This document shows positions 8,631 through 17,697 of a stretch of DNA of 64,000 nucleotides, one piece after another. The position numbers were made by a program, and so were the translations under genes. The notes beneath the pieces were generated by a model. That model saw only the letters and a list, made by a program, of their open reading frames with translations, did not search any database and was not told the DNA's origin. How positions within the stretch are numbered: the stretch's first letter is position 1; each line of letters opens with the position of its first letter. The DNA is taken from contig DATFYA010000008.1 in NCBI GenBank assembly GCA_035315345.1, positions 1 to 64,000 of the forward strand. The letters are read 5' to 3'. This DNA is from Candidatus Methylomirabilota bacterium. GTDB taxonomy: Bacteria; Methylomirabilota; Methylomirabilia; Rokubacteriales; CSP1-6.

Positions 8631-9385
8631 AGCGTGGAGAACACCGAGCCGCCGTCCACCACCAGGGTCTGGCCGCTCATGAAGGCGCTGTCGTCGGAGG
8701 CGAGGAACACCACTGTCCCCTCGACGTCGGCGGGGAACGCCTCCCGCTTGAGCGAGCGGGCCCGCATGATGGCGTCGAGCTGGAAGTCCGTGATGTCGGG
8801 ATTGGCCTGCACGGTGTCGCTCAGGATCAGCCCTGGCGCTACCGCGTTGACGGTGATGCCGGCCGGCCCCAGCTCGCGGGCCAGGGCGCGGGTCATCGCC
8901 ACCACCGCGCCCTTGGACGTGACGTAGTGGAGCAGCATCGCGGTGCCCTTGGCCACGATGGCCGAGGCGACGTTGACGATGCGGCCGCCGCCCTGCGCGC
9001 GCATGACGGGCACGACGGCGCGCGCGCAGTTCCAGATGCCCTTGACGTTGACCGCCATGACCCGGTCCCACTCCGCCTCGGGGATCGCGTCGAACGGCTG
9101 CGGCTTGAGCGCCGCGAAGACCGCGGCGTTGTTCACGAGCACGTCGACCCGCCCGAAGCGGGCGACGGCCGCCTCGACCATCGCCCGCACCGACGCGCTG
9201 TCGCTCACGTCGGCGGGCACGCCGAGCACGCGCTCGGCGGCGCCCAGCTTCTCGGCAGCCGCCACCGGATCGGCGACGTCGGCCACGATCACCTTCGCAC
9301 CTTCGGCCAGGAAGCGGCGGGCGTACGCGAAGCCGATGCCGGCGGCCCCGCCAGTGACCACGGCGACCTTGTCGGCGAGTCGCAT
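8627..9385 (-). CDS. Short-chain dehydrogenase/reductase
   Basis: 252 residues, classical SDR. The cofactor-binding TGGAAGIGFAYA follows RLADKVAVV; an acidic residue after the second strand (VIVADVAD) points to NAD(H) rather than NADP(H). NNAAVFAAL, the catalytic serine in IVNVASAIVAKG and the YxxxK pair in LLHYVTSKGAV are present, and the C-terminal MSGQTLVVDGG is typical of 3-oxoacyl reductase-like SDRs. Start ATG 9385 lies 8 bases after the truncated dehydrogenase and the stop overlaps the oxygenase start. Substrate unknown. Confidence 0.92.
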   Translation of the reverse strand: MRLADKVAVVTGGAAGIGFAYARRFLAEGAKVIVADVADPVAAAEKLGAAERVLGVPADVSDSASVRAMVEAAVARFGRVDVLVNNAAVFAALKPQPFDAIPEAEWDRVMAVNVKGIWNCARAVVPVMRAQGGGRIVNVASAIVAKGTAMLLHYVTSKGAVVAMTRALARELGPAGITVNAVAPGLILSDTVQANPDITDFQLDAIMRARSLKREAFPADVEGTVVFLASDDSAFMSGQTLVVDGGSVFSTL

Positions 9386-9393
9386 GACCGCGC

Positions 9394-9603
9394 TTACGGC
9401 TCGAGGATGACCCGGGTGGCCGCCGAGCCCGCCGTGTTCTTGCCCTGCCACTCCGGCATCTCGAAGGCCTTGTTGATCTCCGAGAGCGGGAACCTGTGCG
9501 AGACCACCTTGGCGAGCAGGTACTTCTCCCGCGTGCGGACGAAGAAGTCGAGCGGCTTGCCGGGCTGCATCAGGACGGCGGTCAATCGTCTGGGCACGAG
9601 CAC
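9394..9603 (-). pseudogene. C-terminal remnant of a zinc-type (MDR) alcohol dehydrogenase
   Basis: Only about 69 codons. The peptide ends with the final beta-alpha segment of medium-chain dehydrogenases: KVVSHRFPLSEINKAFE, then GSAATRVILEP, preceded by a short hydrophobic piece that would normally follow the Rossmann domain. The catalytic zinc domain and nucleotide-binding GxGxxG are absent, and no frame upstream restores them; the preceding 480 bases carry nothing that resembles the rest. An ATG at 9603 could still allow translation of the stub. Its 8-base spacing to the SDR suggests the intact gene once headed this operon. Confidence 0.6.
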
Positions 9604-10015
9604 GTCCTCCTCGGCTCATCGGAGCCGCATCAGACTATACTCGCAGGCGCCAGGAAGCGCAGCGGTTCACCAGGCCGGCCGGACCTTCACCTTCTCGCGC
9701 CGCGCCCGCCCTTTCGTCGCGCGGACCGACGGCCCCGACGGCAAGTCATCATGGCTACTGCCTGGCGCGATCGTGCCGGGGCCTTCTCGGCCGTGCGGCG
9801 CGCAACCTTCGACATCAGGTCGGCGGCAAGGTGAAGGTCGCATGCCCGAGAAGTACCGGGAGCGGGCGCCGCGCACCGTCAAGCTCGCGGACGGCCGCGA
9901 TGCCCTCGTGCTCGAGGGCCAGCCGCCCTATCCGGCACCCTTCCTCGACCTCCGGGCCGGGCGAACCAACGCGACGTGGCTGCCGCTGCCAGCGGCCAGG
10001 TCATCCTGGGGCAGC
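9604..10015. other. Gene-poor stretch, no recognised gene
   Basis: About 400 bases between the dehydrogenase remnant and the rpmB promoter. A plus-strand frame is open through this stretch and continues in phase into rpmB, and a short piece from 9842 (PEKYRERAPRTVKLADGRDA) looks moderately protein-like, but I cannot match it to a family, and ribosomal protein L28 begins at its own ATG. High GC alone keeps frames open here. I see no RNA gene. Confidence 0.4.
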
Positions 10016-10044
10016 TTGGATTCGGTGTCGGAGCATGCTATAAA
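10016..10044 (+). promoter_or_regulatory. Sigma-70-type promoter of rpmB
   Basis: TTGGAT at 10016-10021 and TATAAA at 10039-10044 are separated by exactly 17 bases. The next gene start is 10088, giving a leader of about 37 bases with a GAGGA ribosome site 7-8 bases before the ATG. The A/T-rich TATAAA stands out from the GC-rich surroundings. Confidence 0.7.
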
Positions 10045-10087
10045 AGGTGGCCTCAACCGGCAAACCACGGAAACCACGAGGACCCGC

Positions 10088-10279
10088 ATGGCTCAGCGCT
10101 GTGATATCTGCGGTAAAGGTCCGGCCGTCGGCCACAAGATCAGCCACGCGCACAACGTGACGAAGCGCCGCTGGCTGGCCAATCTGGTGTCGCTGCGCGG
10201 GCTGGTGAAGGGCAAGGTGCAGCGGATGCGGGTGTGCACGCGCTGCCTGAAAGCCGGCAAGGTCGTCAAGGTCGTCTGA
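10088..10279 (+). CDS. rpmB: 50S ribosomal protein L28 (bL28)
   Basis: 63 residues. The sequence begins AQRCDICGKGPAVGHKISHA, continues HNVTKRRW and ends with RMRVCTRCLKAGKVVKVV. Two CxxC pairs (CDIC and CTRC) make this the zinc-binding C+ form of L28. It is a structural protein of the large subunit near the L1 stalk and E site. The gene is monocistronic, with a promoter 44 bases upstream and a hairpin terminator directly downstream. Confidence 0.97.
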   Translation: MAQRCDICGKGPAVGHKISHAHNVTKRRWLANLVSLRGLVKGKVQRMRVCTRCLKAGKVVKVV

Positions 10280-10292
10280 GAATCGGTAAAGC

Positions 10293-10322
10293 ACGGCGAG
10301 GGGCGTCGCCGCCCCCCGCCGT
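10293..10322 (+). terminator. Hairpin terminator after rpmB
   Basis: A 13-base stem with one mismatch and a 4-base TCGC loop (ACGGCGAGGGGCG paired with CGCCCCCCGCCGT), starting 13 bases after the rpmB stop and followed by a short TTTCGT run. The stem is far stronger than needed; the U-tract is weak. Confidence 0.6.
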
Positions 10323-10388
10323 TTCGTAGCCATACGCAAGATCAGTCCCGGTGGAGGGCCGCCACCCCCCACCGCACGACGAACAGCG

Positions 10389-10430
10389 TTACTTCTTCTT
10401 CTTCTTGGCCGCCTTCTTCTTCTTCGCCAT
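10389..10430 (-). CDS. Lysine-rich micro-ORF (13 codons)
   Basis: The peptide is M-A, four lysines, A-A, then five lysines. It is preceded by an almost ideal ribosome-binding site, AAAGGAGGTGA, ending about 10 bases before the ATG. I know of no family this short. It lies downstream of a second lysine-rich micro-ORF on the same strand. It may be a translated basic peptide, or a leader whose poly-lysine codons slow ribosomes. Real expression is unproven. Confidence 0.3.
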   Translation of the reverse strand: MAKKKKAAKKKKK

Positions 10431-10474
10431 TAGGTCGTCACCTCCTTTCCTGAGGATTGACAGCGTTCAACGCG

Positions 10475-10546
10475 CTACTTCCGCTTACCCTTCTTGGTGG
10501 CCTTCTTCTTGCCACCCTTCTTGACGGCCTTCTTGCGCTTCGGCAT
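10475..10546 (-). CDS. Lysine/arginine-rich micro-ORF (23 codons)
   Basis: The peptide reads MPKRKKAVKKGGKKKATKKG then KRK: 14 of 23 residues are lysine or arginine, with glycine, alanine and threonine as spacers, as in the tails of bacterial histone H1-like proteins. A GGAGGTGAG ribosome site lies 7-8 bases upstream of the ATG. It starts 30 bases after the end of the winged-helix gene at 10577, so it may share its transcript. It is too short for homology-based assignment. The strong ribosome sites on both micro-ORFs are the main reason to call them. Confidence 0.4.
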   Translation of the reverse strand: MPKRKKAVKKGGKKKATKKGKRK

Positions 10547-10576
10547 GTGGGGTCTCACCTCCCTCCCGTCGGGGAC

Positions 10577-11623
10577 TCAGTAACCCATCGCTTCGCGCCG
10601 CAGATGCGCGGCCTGGTCCCGGCCCCGGCGCTCGTAGTGGTAGAGATCGGCGTAGAGCTGCGGCAGACAGACGACGGGCAGCCCGCCCTTCGCCATCGGC
10701 GAATAGAACACGCCCTGATCGTAGGGCGCGAGCAGGTACACGTTGCCCTCGCCCTCTCCGGGCCGCAGGCCGAGCGCGCGGGCCACCGGCTCCGGATCGC
10801 CCTCCAGGTAGCAGTGGATCGCCGGAAACCGCACGTTCGGCGCGACCAGCGCGGCACCCGAATGCAGGGTGAAGGCATAGCGGCGCCGGGCTTCGTGGGC
10901 GGCCCGCGCCAGCTCGCCGACCAGGCCCCGCGTGATGCGCTCCGGCGAGAAGTACGCCTGCACGTAGTTCAAGCGATACGAGTAGGCGTCCATCCAGGCG
11001 TCGAGCAGCTCGCCGGGACGGGCGAGCTGGATCCGCTGCTGGCCGTTGCGCTCCACCCACGACAGCTCCTCGAGCCGCTTCACCACGTTGTGGGCGTGTC
11101 CCAGGCTCACCTCGGCCGCCTTGGCCAGCTCCTCGAGGCGCCAGGCGTGCTGCGGGTCCACCAGGATGACCCGTACCACCCGCGTCGCCCGCGGCGCGAA
11201 CAGCGACTTCAAGGGGCGCGTGGAGGGACGGAGGTTGGGCTTGCCTTCCTTCTCGATCAGGACCTGCTCGAAACCCAGGTAGCAGTTCCCCGACAGGTCG
11301 AGATAACCCAGGCCGCTGCGCTTGAGCAGGGCCGCGCTCTGCGGGCTGATGTAGGGCGACACCACGACCGGATACGCCTCGGGCAGCTCCCGTCTGATCT
11401 CCGAGAGGCGGGTCACGGCCTCCCGAATCTGACGGGGTTGACCGAGCGAACTGACACTAATTGCCAGGGCGTGCGTCTTGTCGCCCATCTTGAATTTCAT
11501 CAGGAGATCAGCAGTTTGGCTGCCGACCTTCACGTTGGTCGCTTGTTCCCAACCGCTCGCTCGCGACAGCAGGTCACGGACCCGCTGGGCCGCCAGCGTC
11601 TTGATATCGTCTGCTTTCGCCAT
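10577..11623 (-). CDS. Winged-helix protein resembling AbiEi-type (type IV) antitoxins
   Basis: 348 residues from ATG 11623. Residues 1-150 form an alpha/beta domain (LLMKFKMGDKTHALAISVSS, then YPVVVSPYISPQSAALLKRSG). Next comes GYLDLSGNCYLGFEQVLIEK, a segment I associate with proteins annotated as type IV toxin-antitoxin AbiEi family. A winged helix follows (RLEELAKAAEVSLGHAHNVVKRL), and the C-terminus has YAFTLHSGAALVAP. No AbiEii-like nucleotidyltransferase toxin lies next to it, so it is an orphan or a stand-alone regulator. An upstream ATG at 11701 is in frame but lies within the promoter described below, which decides for 11623. Family assignment is tentative. Confidence 0.6.
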   Translation of the reverse strand: MAKADDIKTLAAQRVRDLLSRASGWEQATNVKVGSQTADLLMKFKMGDKTHALAISVSSLGQPRQIREAVTRLSEIRRELPEAYPVVVSPYISPQSAALLKRSGLGYLDLSGNCYLGFEQVLIEKEGKPNLRPSTRPLKSLFAPRATRVVRVILVDPQHAWRLEELAKAAEVSLGHAHNVVKRLEELSWVERNGQQRIQLARPGELLDAWMDAYSYRLNYVQAYFSPERITRGLVGELARAAHEARRRYAFTLHSGAALVAPNVRFPAIHCYLEGDPEPVARALGLRPGEGEGNVYLLAPYDQGVFYSPMAKGGLPVVCLPQLYADLYHYERRGRDQAAHLRREAMGY

Positions 11624-11654
11624 TCCTTCACTTTCAGTTTCACTTGTGCCGTCA

Positions 11655-11701
11655 TTTTCAGCGTCTGCTGAAAACATATGAACAAATGAAAATACTGTCA
11701 A
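11655..11701 (-). promoter_or_regulatory. Promoter with overlapping 20-bp palindromic operator
   Basis: On the minus strand TTGACA (11701-11696) and TATGTT (11678-11673) are spaced by exactly 17 bases, a near-consensus promoter. A perfect inverted repeat TTTTCAGC-gtct-GCTGAAAA (11655-11674) covers the end of the -10 box and the expected start site near 11666. The whole segment is A/T-rich, unlike its surroundings. The geometry is that of a repressor operator, probably for autoregulation by the winged-helix product. Confidence 0.7.
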
Positions 11702-11776
11702 GCAAAAAACTTGGCGCGCACAGCTAGAACAGCGGGGCGGTGTTCGAGGCGGAGCGCGGCCGCCTACGGGGCGTGA

Positions 11777-12148
11777 TCAGTCGCCATGCTCGATCCCATC
11801 CATCGTCTCGTCGTCCAGGCCGAAGTAGTGGCCGACCTCGTGGGCGACGACGTCGCGGATGAGATCCGCCATCTCGGCGCGATCGGCGCAGTCCTCTTCG
11901 ATCGGCTTCTGGTAGATGTGGATGGTGTCGGGCAGCACGTTTCCATAGGCGGAATCGCGGCGGGTGATGTCGACTCCTCGATAGAGCCCGTAGAGCGTAT
12001 CGGGCGGCTCGATGCCCATCTCGGCGAGGGTCTGATCGTCGGCCCAGTCCTCGACCACCACCGCGACGTTGGCGAGCTTGTCCCGGAAGGCGCGCGGCAG
12101 CTTGCGCAGCGCGGTGTCGACGAGGGCCTCGAACTCTCGGCGTGTCAT
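11777..12148 (-). CDS. Small zincin-like metallopeptidase
   Basis: 123 residues, the usual length of the metallopeptidase family of zincin-like fold. The zinc motif VVAHEVGHYFGLDDE (HExxH with a downstream GLDD) is near residues 100-115. The N-terminal half has RREFEALVDTALRKLPRAF, the middle TLYGLYRGVDIT and DTIHIYQKPIEEDC, all typical of the group. No signal peptide, so cytoplasmic. Substrate unknown. It lies 45 bases downstream of the relA stop on the same strand. Confidence 0.88.
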   Translation of the reverse strand: MTRREFEALVDTALRKLPRAFRDKLANVAVVVEDWADDQTLAEMGIEPPDTLYGLYRGVDITRRDSAYGNVLPDTIHIYQKPIEEDCADRAEMADLIRDVVAHEVGHYFGLDDETMDGIEHGD

Positions 12149-12193
12149 TCCCGCAAGGCGGGCCCCGGAGGCGGGGCGATGGTCACCGCGGCT

Positions 12194-14347
12194 CTAGACG
12201 CCGCGGACCCGCTCGACGTTGGCGATGTCCTTGACTTCGCGGATGCCCTGCATGATGTCCTGGAGCTGACGGAGGTCGGCGACCTCGACCACGAAGTAGT
12301 TCAGTCCCTTGCGGTCCTCGGTCACCGTGATCTCGGCCTTGATGATGTTGCCCTGCCGGGAGGAGATCGCGCTCGTGATCTCGGCGAGCAGGCCGGGCCG
12401 ATCGCGGCCGATGTAGACCGCGATGCGCACCGGCCGCTTGGTGGTCTCCCCCCCGTCCCACTCCACCGCCACCAGCCGCTCCCGGTCCAGCACGTTCTTG
12501 GCCACGGTCAGGCAATCCCGCGCGTGGACCGTCAGGCCCCGGCCCCGGGTGATGAAGCCCACGATGGAATCGCCGGGCACCGGCGCGCAGCACTTGGCGA
12601 ACCGCACCAGCAGATCGTCGACCCCGCTGATCCGGACCGCCGGCCCCTCCCCCGCCCGGCGCGCGGTCTTGGCGGTCTTGGCCTCGGCGACCGCCTCGGT
12701 GTCGTGCACCGCCGCCGGCGCCAGCTTGCCCAGCACCTGCTGGAGCGACGTCTTGCCGTACCCGATGGAGGCGAGCAGATCGTCCGCCGAGGGGAATCCC
12801 AGCTCGCCGACCACCTTCTTCATCTCGTCGGAGGCGAGCAGCGTCGCGGGCGACAGGCGGTACTTCCTGGCCTCACGCTCGAACAGCTCCTGGCCCAAGG
12901 TCAGCGAGCGCGCCCGCTCCTCGATCTTCAGCCACTGGTTGATCTTGGCGCGCGCGCGGTTCGACTTGACGATCTTGAGCCAGTCGCGGGACGGATGCTG
13001 GGTGGGTGACGTGACGATCTCGAGGATGTCGCCCTGGCGCAGCGTGTAGCGCAGCGGCACCAGCTTGCCGTTGACCTTGGCGCCCACGCAGTGGTGGCCG
13101 ACGTCGGTGTGGACGGCGTAGGCGAAGTCAACGGGGGTCGCCCCCTCCGGCAGGGCCTTCACGTCTCCGCGGGGGGTGAAGACGTAGACCTCGTCAGGGA
13201 ACAGGTCGAGACGGACATTGTCGAGGAATTCCTTCGGATCGCTCGTCTCCTGCTGGGAGTCGAGCAGCTGGCGCAGCCACGTGAAGGCGTCGTCGAACTT
13301 GTCCCGATCGCTGCGCTTCTCCTTGTAGAGCCAGTGGGCCGCGATGCCCTCCTCGGCGATGCGGTGCATCTCGTAGGTGCGGATCTGGATCTCGACCGGG
13401 TCGCCCTTGGGGCCGATGACCGTCGTGTGCAGCGACTGGTACATGTTGACCTTGGGCATGGCGATGAAGTCCTTGAAGCGGCCGGGCACCGGCTTCCACA
13501 GCGAGTGCACGACGCCGAGGGCTCCATAGCAGTCGCGCACCGTGTTGGTGAGCACGCGCACCGCGGTAAGATCGTAGATCTCGTCGAACTCGCGCCCGCC
13601 TTCGTGCATCTTCTTCCAGATGGAGTAGAAGTGCTTGGGGCGGCCCGCGATCTTGGAGTCGATGCCCACCTCGCCCAGCTTGTCGTGCAGGAGCGCGATC
13701 AGGTTGTTGATCTCGGCCTCGCGCTCCAGCCGCCGCTTGGCCACGCGCCGCATCAGCTCCTGGTAGTCCTCGTGGTGCAGGACCCGCAGGGCGAGGTCCT
13801 CCAGCTCGGCCTTGACCTTGGCCATGCCGAGCCGGTGCGCCAGGGGCGCGTAGATGTCCAGCGTCTCCTGGGCGATCTTCCGGGCCTTGTCGGTCGGCAG
13901 GTACTGCAGCGTTCGCATGTTGTGCAGCCGGTCGGCCAGCTTGATCATCAGCACGCGAAGATCGCGCGCCATCGCCACGAGCATCTTGCGGAAGTTCTCG
14001 GCCTGACGCTCTTCCCGGGAGGAGAACGCGAGCTTGCCGATCTTGGTCACCCCGTCCACCAGGTCGGCGATCTCGCTCCCGAACTCGCGCTGCAGGTCAC
14101 TCTTGGTGGCCTTGGTGTCCTCCAGGACGTCGTGCAGGAGGCCGGCGGTGACCGTGGTCACGTCCATCTTGAAGTTGACCAGCAGGCCGGCGACCTCCAG
14201 GGGGTGGGACAGGTAGGGCTCGCCGGAGGCGCGCTGCTGGCCTTCGTGGGAGCGCTCGGAGAACCGGTACGCCCGCTCCAGGAGACCCAGGTCAGCCGCG
14301 GGCTGATACTTGGGGATCTCCTCGATCAGGGTCTGCAGTTGAGTCAA
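12194..14347 (-). CDS. relA: Bifunctional (p)ppGpp synthetase/hydrolase RelA/SpoT
   Basis: 717 residues. N-terminal hydrolase domain with HPLEVAGLLVNFKMD and the catalytic HDxxED (LLHDVLEDTKATKSD) near residue 70; the hydrolase residues are intact, so both activities are expected. Synthetase region around 230-340 with RPKHFYSIWKKM, DLTAVRVLTNTVRDCYGALG and MYQSLHTTVIGP. TGS domain near 385 (VYVFTPRGDVKALPEGATPV), then the helical/zinc-finger part with FAKCCAPVPGDSIVGFITRG and a C-terminal ACT domain. It makes and degrades the stringent-response alarmone. Only one such gene is seen in the window. Confidence 0.96.
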   Translation of the reverse strand: MTQLQTLIEEIPKYQPAADLGLLERAYRFSERSHEGQQRASGEPYLSHPLEVAGLLVNFKMDVTTVTAGLLHDVLEDTKATKSDLQREFGSEIADLVDGVTKIGKLAFSSREERQAENFRKMLVAMARDLRVLMIKLADRLHNMRTLQYLPTDKARKIAQETLDIYAPLAHRLGMAKVKAELEDLALRVLHHEDYQELMRRVAKRRLEREAEINNLIALLHDKLGEVGIDSKIAGRPKHFYSIWKKMHEGGREFDEIYDLTAVRVLTNTVRDCYGALGVVHSLWKPVPGRFKDFIAMPKVNMYQSLHTTVIGPKGDPVEIQIRTYEMHRIAEEGIAAHWLYKEKRSDRDKFDDAFTWLRQLLDSQQETSDPKEFLDNVRLDLFPDEVYVFTPRGDVKALPEGATPVDFAYAVHTDVGHHCVGAKVNGKLVPLRYTLRQGDILEIVTSPTQHPSRDWLKIVKSNRARAKINQWLKIEERARSLTLGQELFEREARKYRLSPATLLASDEMKKVVGELGFPSADDLLASIGYGKTSLQQVLGKLAPAAVHDTEAVAEAKTAKTARRAGEGPAVRISGVDDLLVRFAKCCAPVPGDSIVGFITRGRGLTVHARDCLTVAKNVLDRERLVAVEWDGGETTKRPVRIAVYIGRDRPGLLAEITSAISSRQGNIIKAEITVTEDRKGLNYFVVEVADLRQLQDIMQGIREVKDIANVERVRGV

Positions 14348-14511
14348 CCCGGTCCCTCCTTAGGTTGACCTTGAATTCTGCCACTAAAATCAGCCTGCTG
14401 CACGACTTTCCGTCACGTCCGGATTCAACAATCCCCTTACTGGGTCCAGGCTTCCGCCACTTTGCCAGCCCCGCTAGGACGTTGGTAGGGGTTCACCCCG
14501 GAGACCCCCGC

Positions 14512-14794
14512 ATGAAGATCACGCTCCTCGCTGTGCTGGCCCTGGCCATGGTCGTGGCGCCCGCCTTCGGGTCCGGCGACCTCGTCTGAGCACGGAGTTC
14601 ACCATCCGCGACGCGGTGGATGTGCCAACTTCGCTCCGACGCACACGGTGGCCACGCCGGGTCATCTCGCCATCGGCCTCGAGGCCGGCACCAACCTGCA
14701 GACATTCACCAGCCGGGGCTTCCTGGCCACCACGAGCGGCGCGAAGACCACCGCGGCACGGGAGCGGCGGTGAACGTGACCTACGTGCGGTAGA
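14512..14794 (+). pseudogene. Possible broken small secreted protein
   Basis: ATG 14512 opens a 25-codon frame that is a clean signal peptide (KITLLAVLALAMVVAPAFG) and stops at 14589. The following 200 bases look coding-like in other frames (for example PGHLAIGLEAGTNLQTFTS, and an end reading AAVNVTYVR before a TAG at about 14792-14794), which suggests a small exported protein interrupted by frameshifts. I cannot name a family. It could equally be a chance ORF in a 494-base gap between relA and secF; that gap holds nothing else I recognise. Confidence 0.25.
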
Positions 14795-14841
14795 CGCGAC
14801 GGAGCGACGAGCGAAGCGCGACGCCGGCGCCGCGCCGACGG

Positions 14842-15791
14842 TCAGGCCTTGGCGACCGCCTTCTTCTTCTTGGCCAGCCAGCGCTCGCGCCAGCTCTGCC
14901 AGTCGACGATCAGCGACCCCGCGATGTAGATCGTCGAGAAGGTGCCGGTGACGACGCCCACGGTGAGGACGAAGGCCATGTCCTCGAGGACCTTGCCGCC
15001 GAACAGGTAGAGAACGGCGGTGGTGAAGAACACGGTGAGCGCGGTGAGCACGGTGCGCGACAGGGTCTGGTTGATGGCGTTGTTGATCTGGGTCGCGAAC
15101 GATTCGCCCTTGCGTCGCGATCCCTTCGCGCGGTTCTCCCGCACCCGATCGTAGGCCACGATGGTGTCGTTGACCGAGTAGCCGATGATCGTGAGGAGCG
15201 CGGCGAGGATCGGCAGCGACATCTCCCGGTTGGTGAGCGACATGGCAGACAGGCAGATCAGCACGTCGTGCACGATGGCGGCCACCGAGGCCAGCCCGCC
15301 CAGCATGTCGAAGCGGATCGCGATGTAGGCCAGGATGCCCACCATGCTCCAGAGCACCGCGTAGATCGCCTGGATCTGCAGATCCCGCCCCACCTGCGGG
15401 CCCACGAACTCCACCCGGCGCACCTCGGGAGCGCCCAGCTCGGGCTCCCGGGCGAGGGCAGCCAGCGCCTGCTTGTTGACCTCCTCGGGCGTCGCCTCGC
15501 CGCCCAGGGGCAGGCGCAGCAAGTACTCCCGCGTGTCACCGAACTCCTGGATCACGCTCTCGCCCATCTTCACGGTCTCGAGCGCGTGCCGGATGCGGTC
15601 CACCGGCACCGGCTTGTCGAACCGCACCTGCAGCAGCGTGCCCCCGGAGAAGTCGATCCCGTAGCGCAGTCCGCCCTTGGCCACCATCGAGCCGAACCCG
15701 GTCAGGATGAACAGGATCGAGATGATGTAGGCCCACTTCCGACGGCCGATGAAGTCGTAGTTCGGGTTGTGGAAGAGCTCGAACATCGCCA

Positions 15792-15792
<1 letters not shown>
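14842..15792 (-). CDS. secF: Protein translocase subunit SecF
   Basis: 316 residues. Six membrane segments with a periplasmic loop after the first (GSMVAKGGLRYGIDFSGGT near residue 40). The conserved transmembrane patterns are IGYSVNDTIVAYDRVREN near 200 and SRTVLTALTVFFTTAVLYLFGG near 245. SecF works with SecD to complete protein export using the proton gradient. Start ATG overlaps the secD stop by one base (TGATG). The lysine-rich C-terminus (KKKKAVAKA) is cytoplasmic. Confidence 0.97.
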
Positions 15793-17348
<1,556 letters not shown>

Positions 17349-17349
17349 C

Positions 17350-17697
17350 TTAGGCGGCGGACTCCTTGTCGCCGGCGGCCGGCACGATCCGGGCGATGGC
17401 GGAGCGCTCGAACTCGAGCTTCACCTGGTCGGCGACCCTCAAGGTGACGGTCTGCTCGGACAGGCCCACCACCGTGCCGTACAGGCCACTCGAGGTCACC
17501 ACGCGATCGCCCTTCTTCACCGTGGACAGGAGGGCCTCGCGATCCTTCCGCTGCTTCTGCTGGGGCCGGATGATCAGGAAATACATGATGGCGAACATGC
17601 CGATCATCAACGGCAGGACGGACATGATTCCGCCGCCATTGGCGCCACCGGCAGGCCCCGGCGCCATCGCGTATGCGAGATCCACCATGAAGGTCAC
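17350..17697 (-). CDS. yajC: Preprotein translocase subunit YajC
   Basis: 115 residues, single membrane helix (MSVLPLMIGMFAIMYFLIIR) followed by PQQKQRKDREALLSTVKKGD and VVTSSGLYGTVVGL, the YajC signature. The ATG at 17697 overlaps the tgt stop as ATGA. The N-terminal 25 residues before the helix are a little longer than usual; an internal ATG at the helix is possible but the overlap favours 17697. Accessory subunit of SecDF. Confidence 0.94.
   Translation of the reverse strand: MTFMVDLAYAMAPGPAGGANGGGIMSVLPLMIGMFAIMYFLIIRPQQKQRKDREALLSTVKKGDRVVTSSGLYGTVVGLSEQTVTLRVADQVKLEFERSAIARIVPAAGDKESAA

Noticed and set aside
8927-10279. 450-codon plus-strand frame that ends in rpmB
   Set aside because: The part before 10088 is antisense to the SDR or intergenic; L28 homology starts at ATG 10088 and the promoter lies inside the longer frame.
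14365-14511. In-frame upstream extension of the small signal-peptide ORF
   Set aside because: A 49-codon leader would bury the signal peptide; the ATG at 14512 gives a proper N-terminus.
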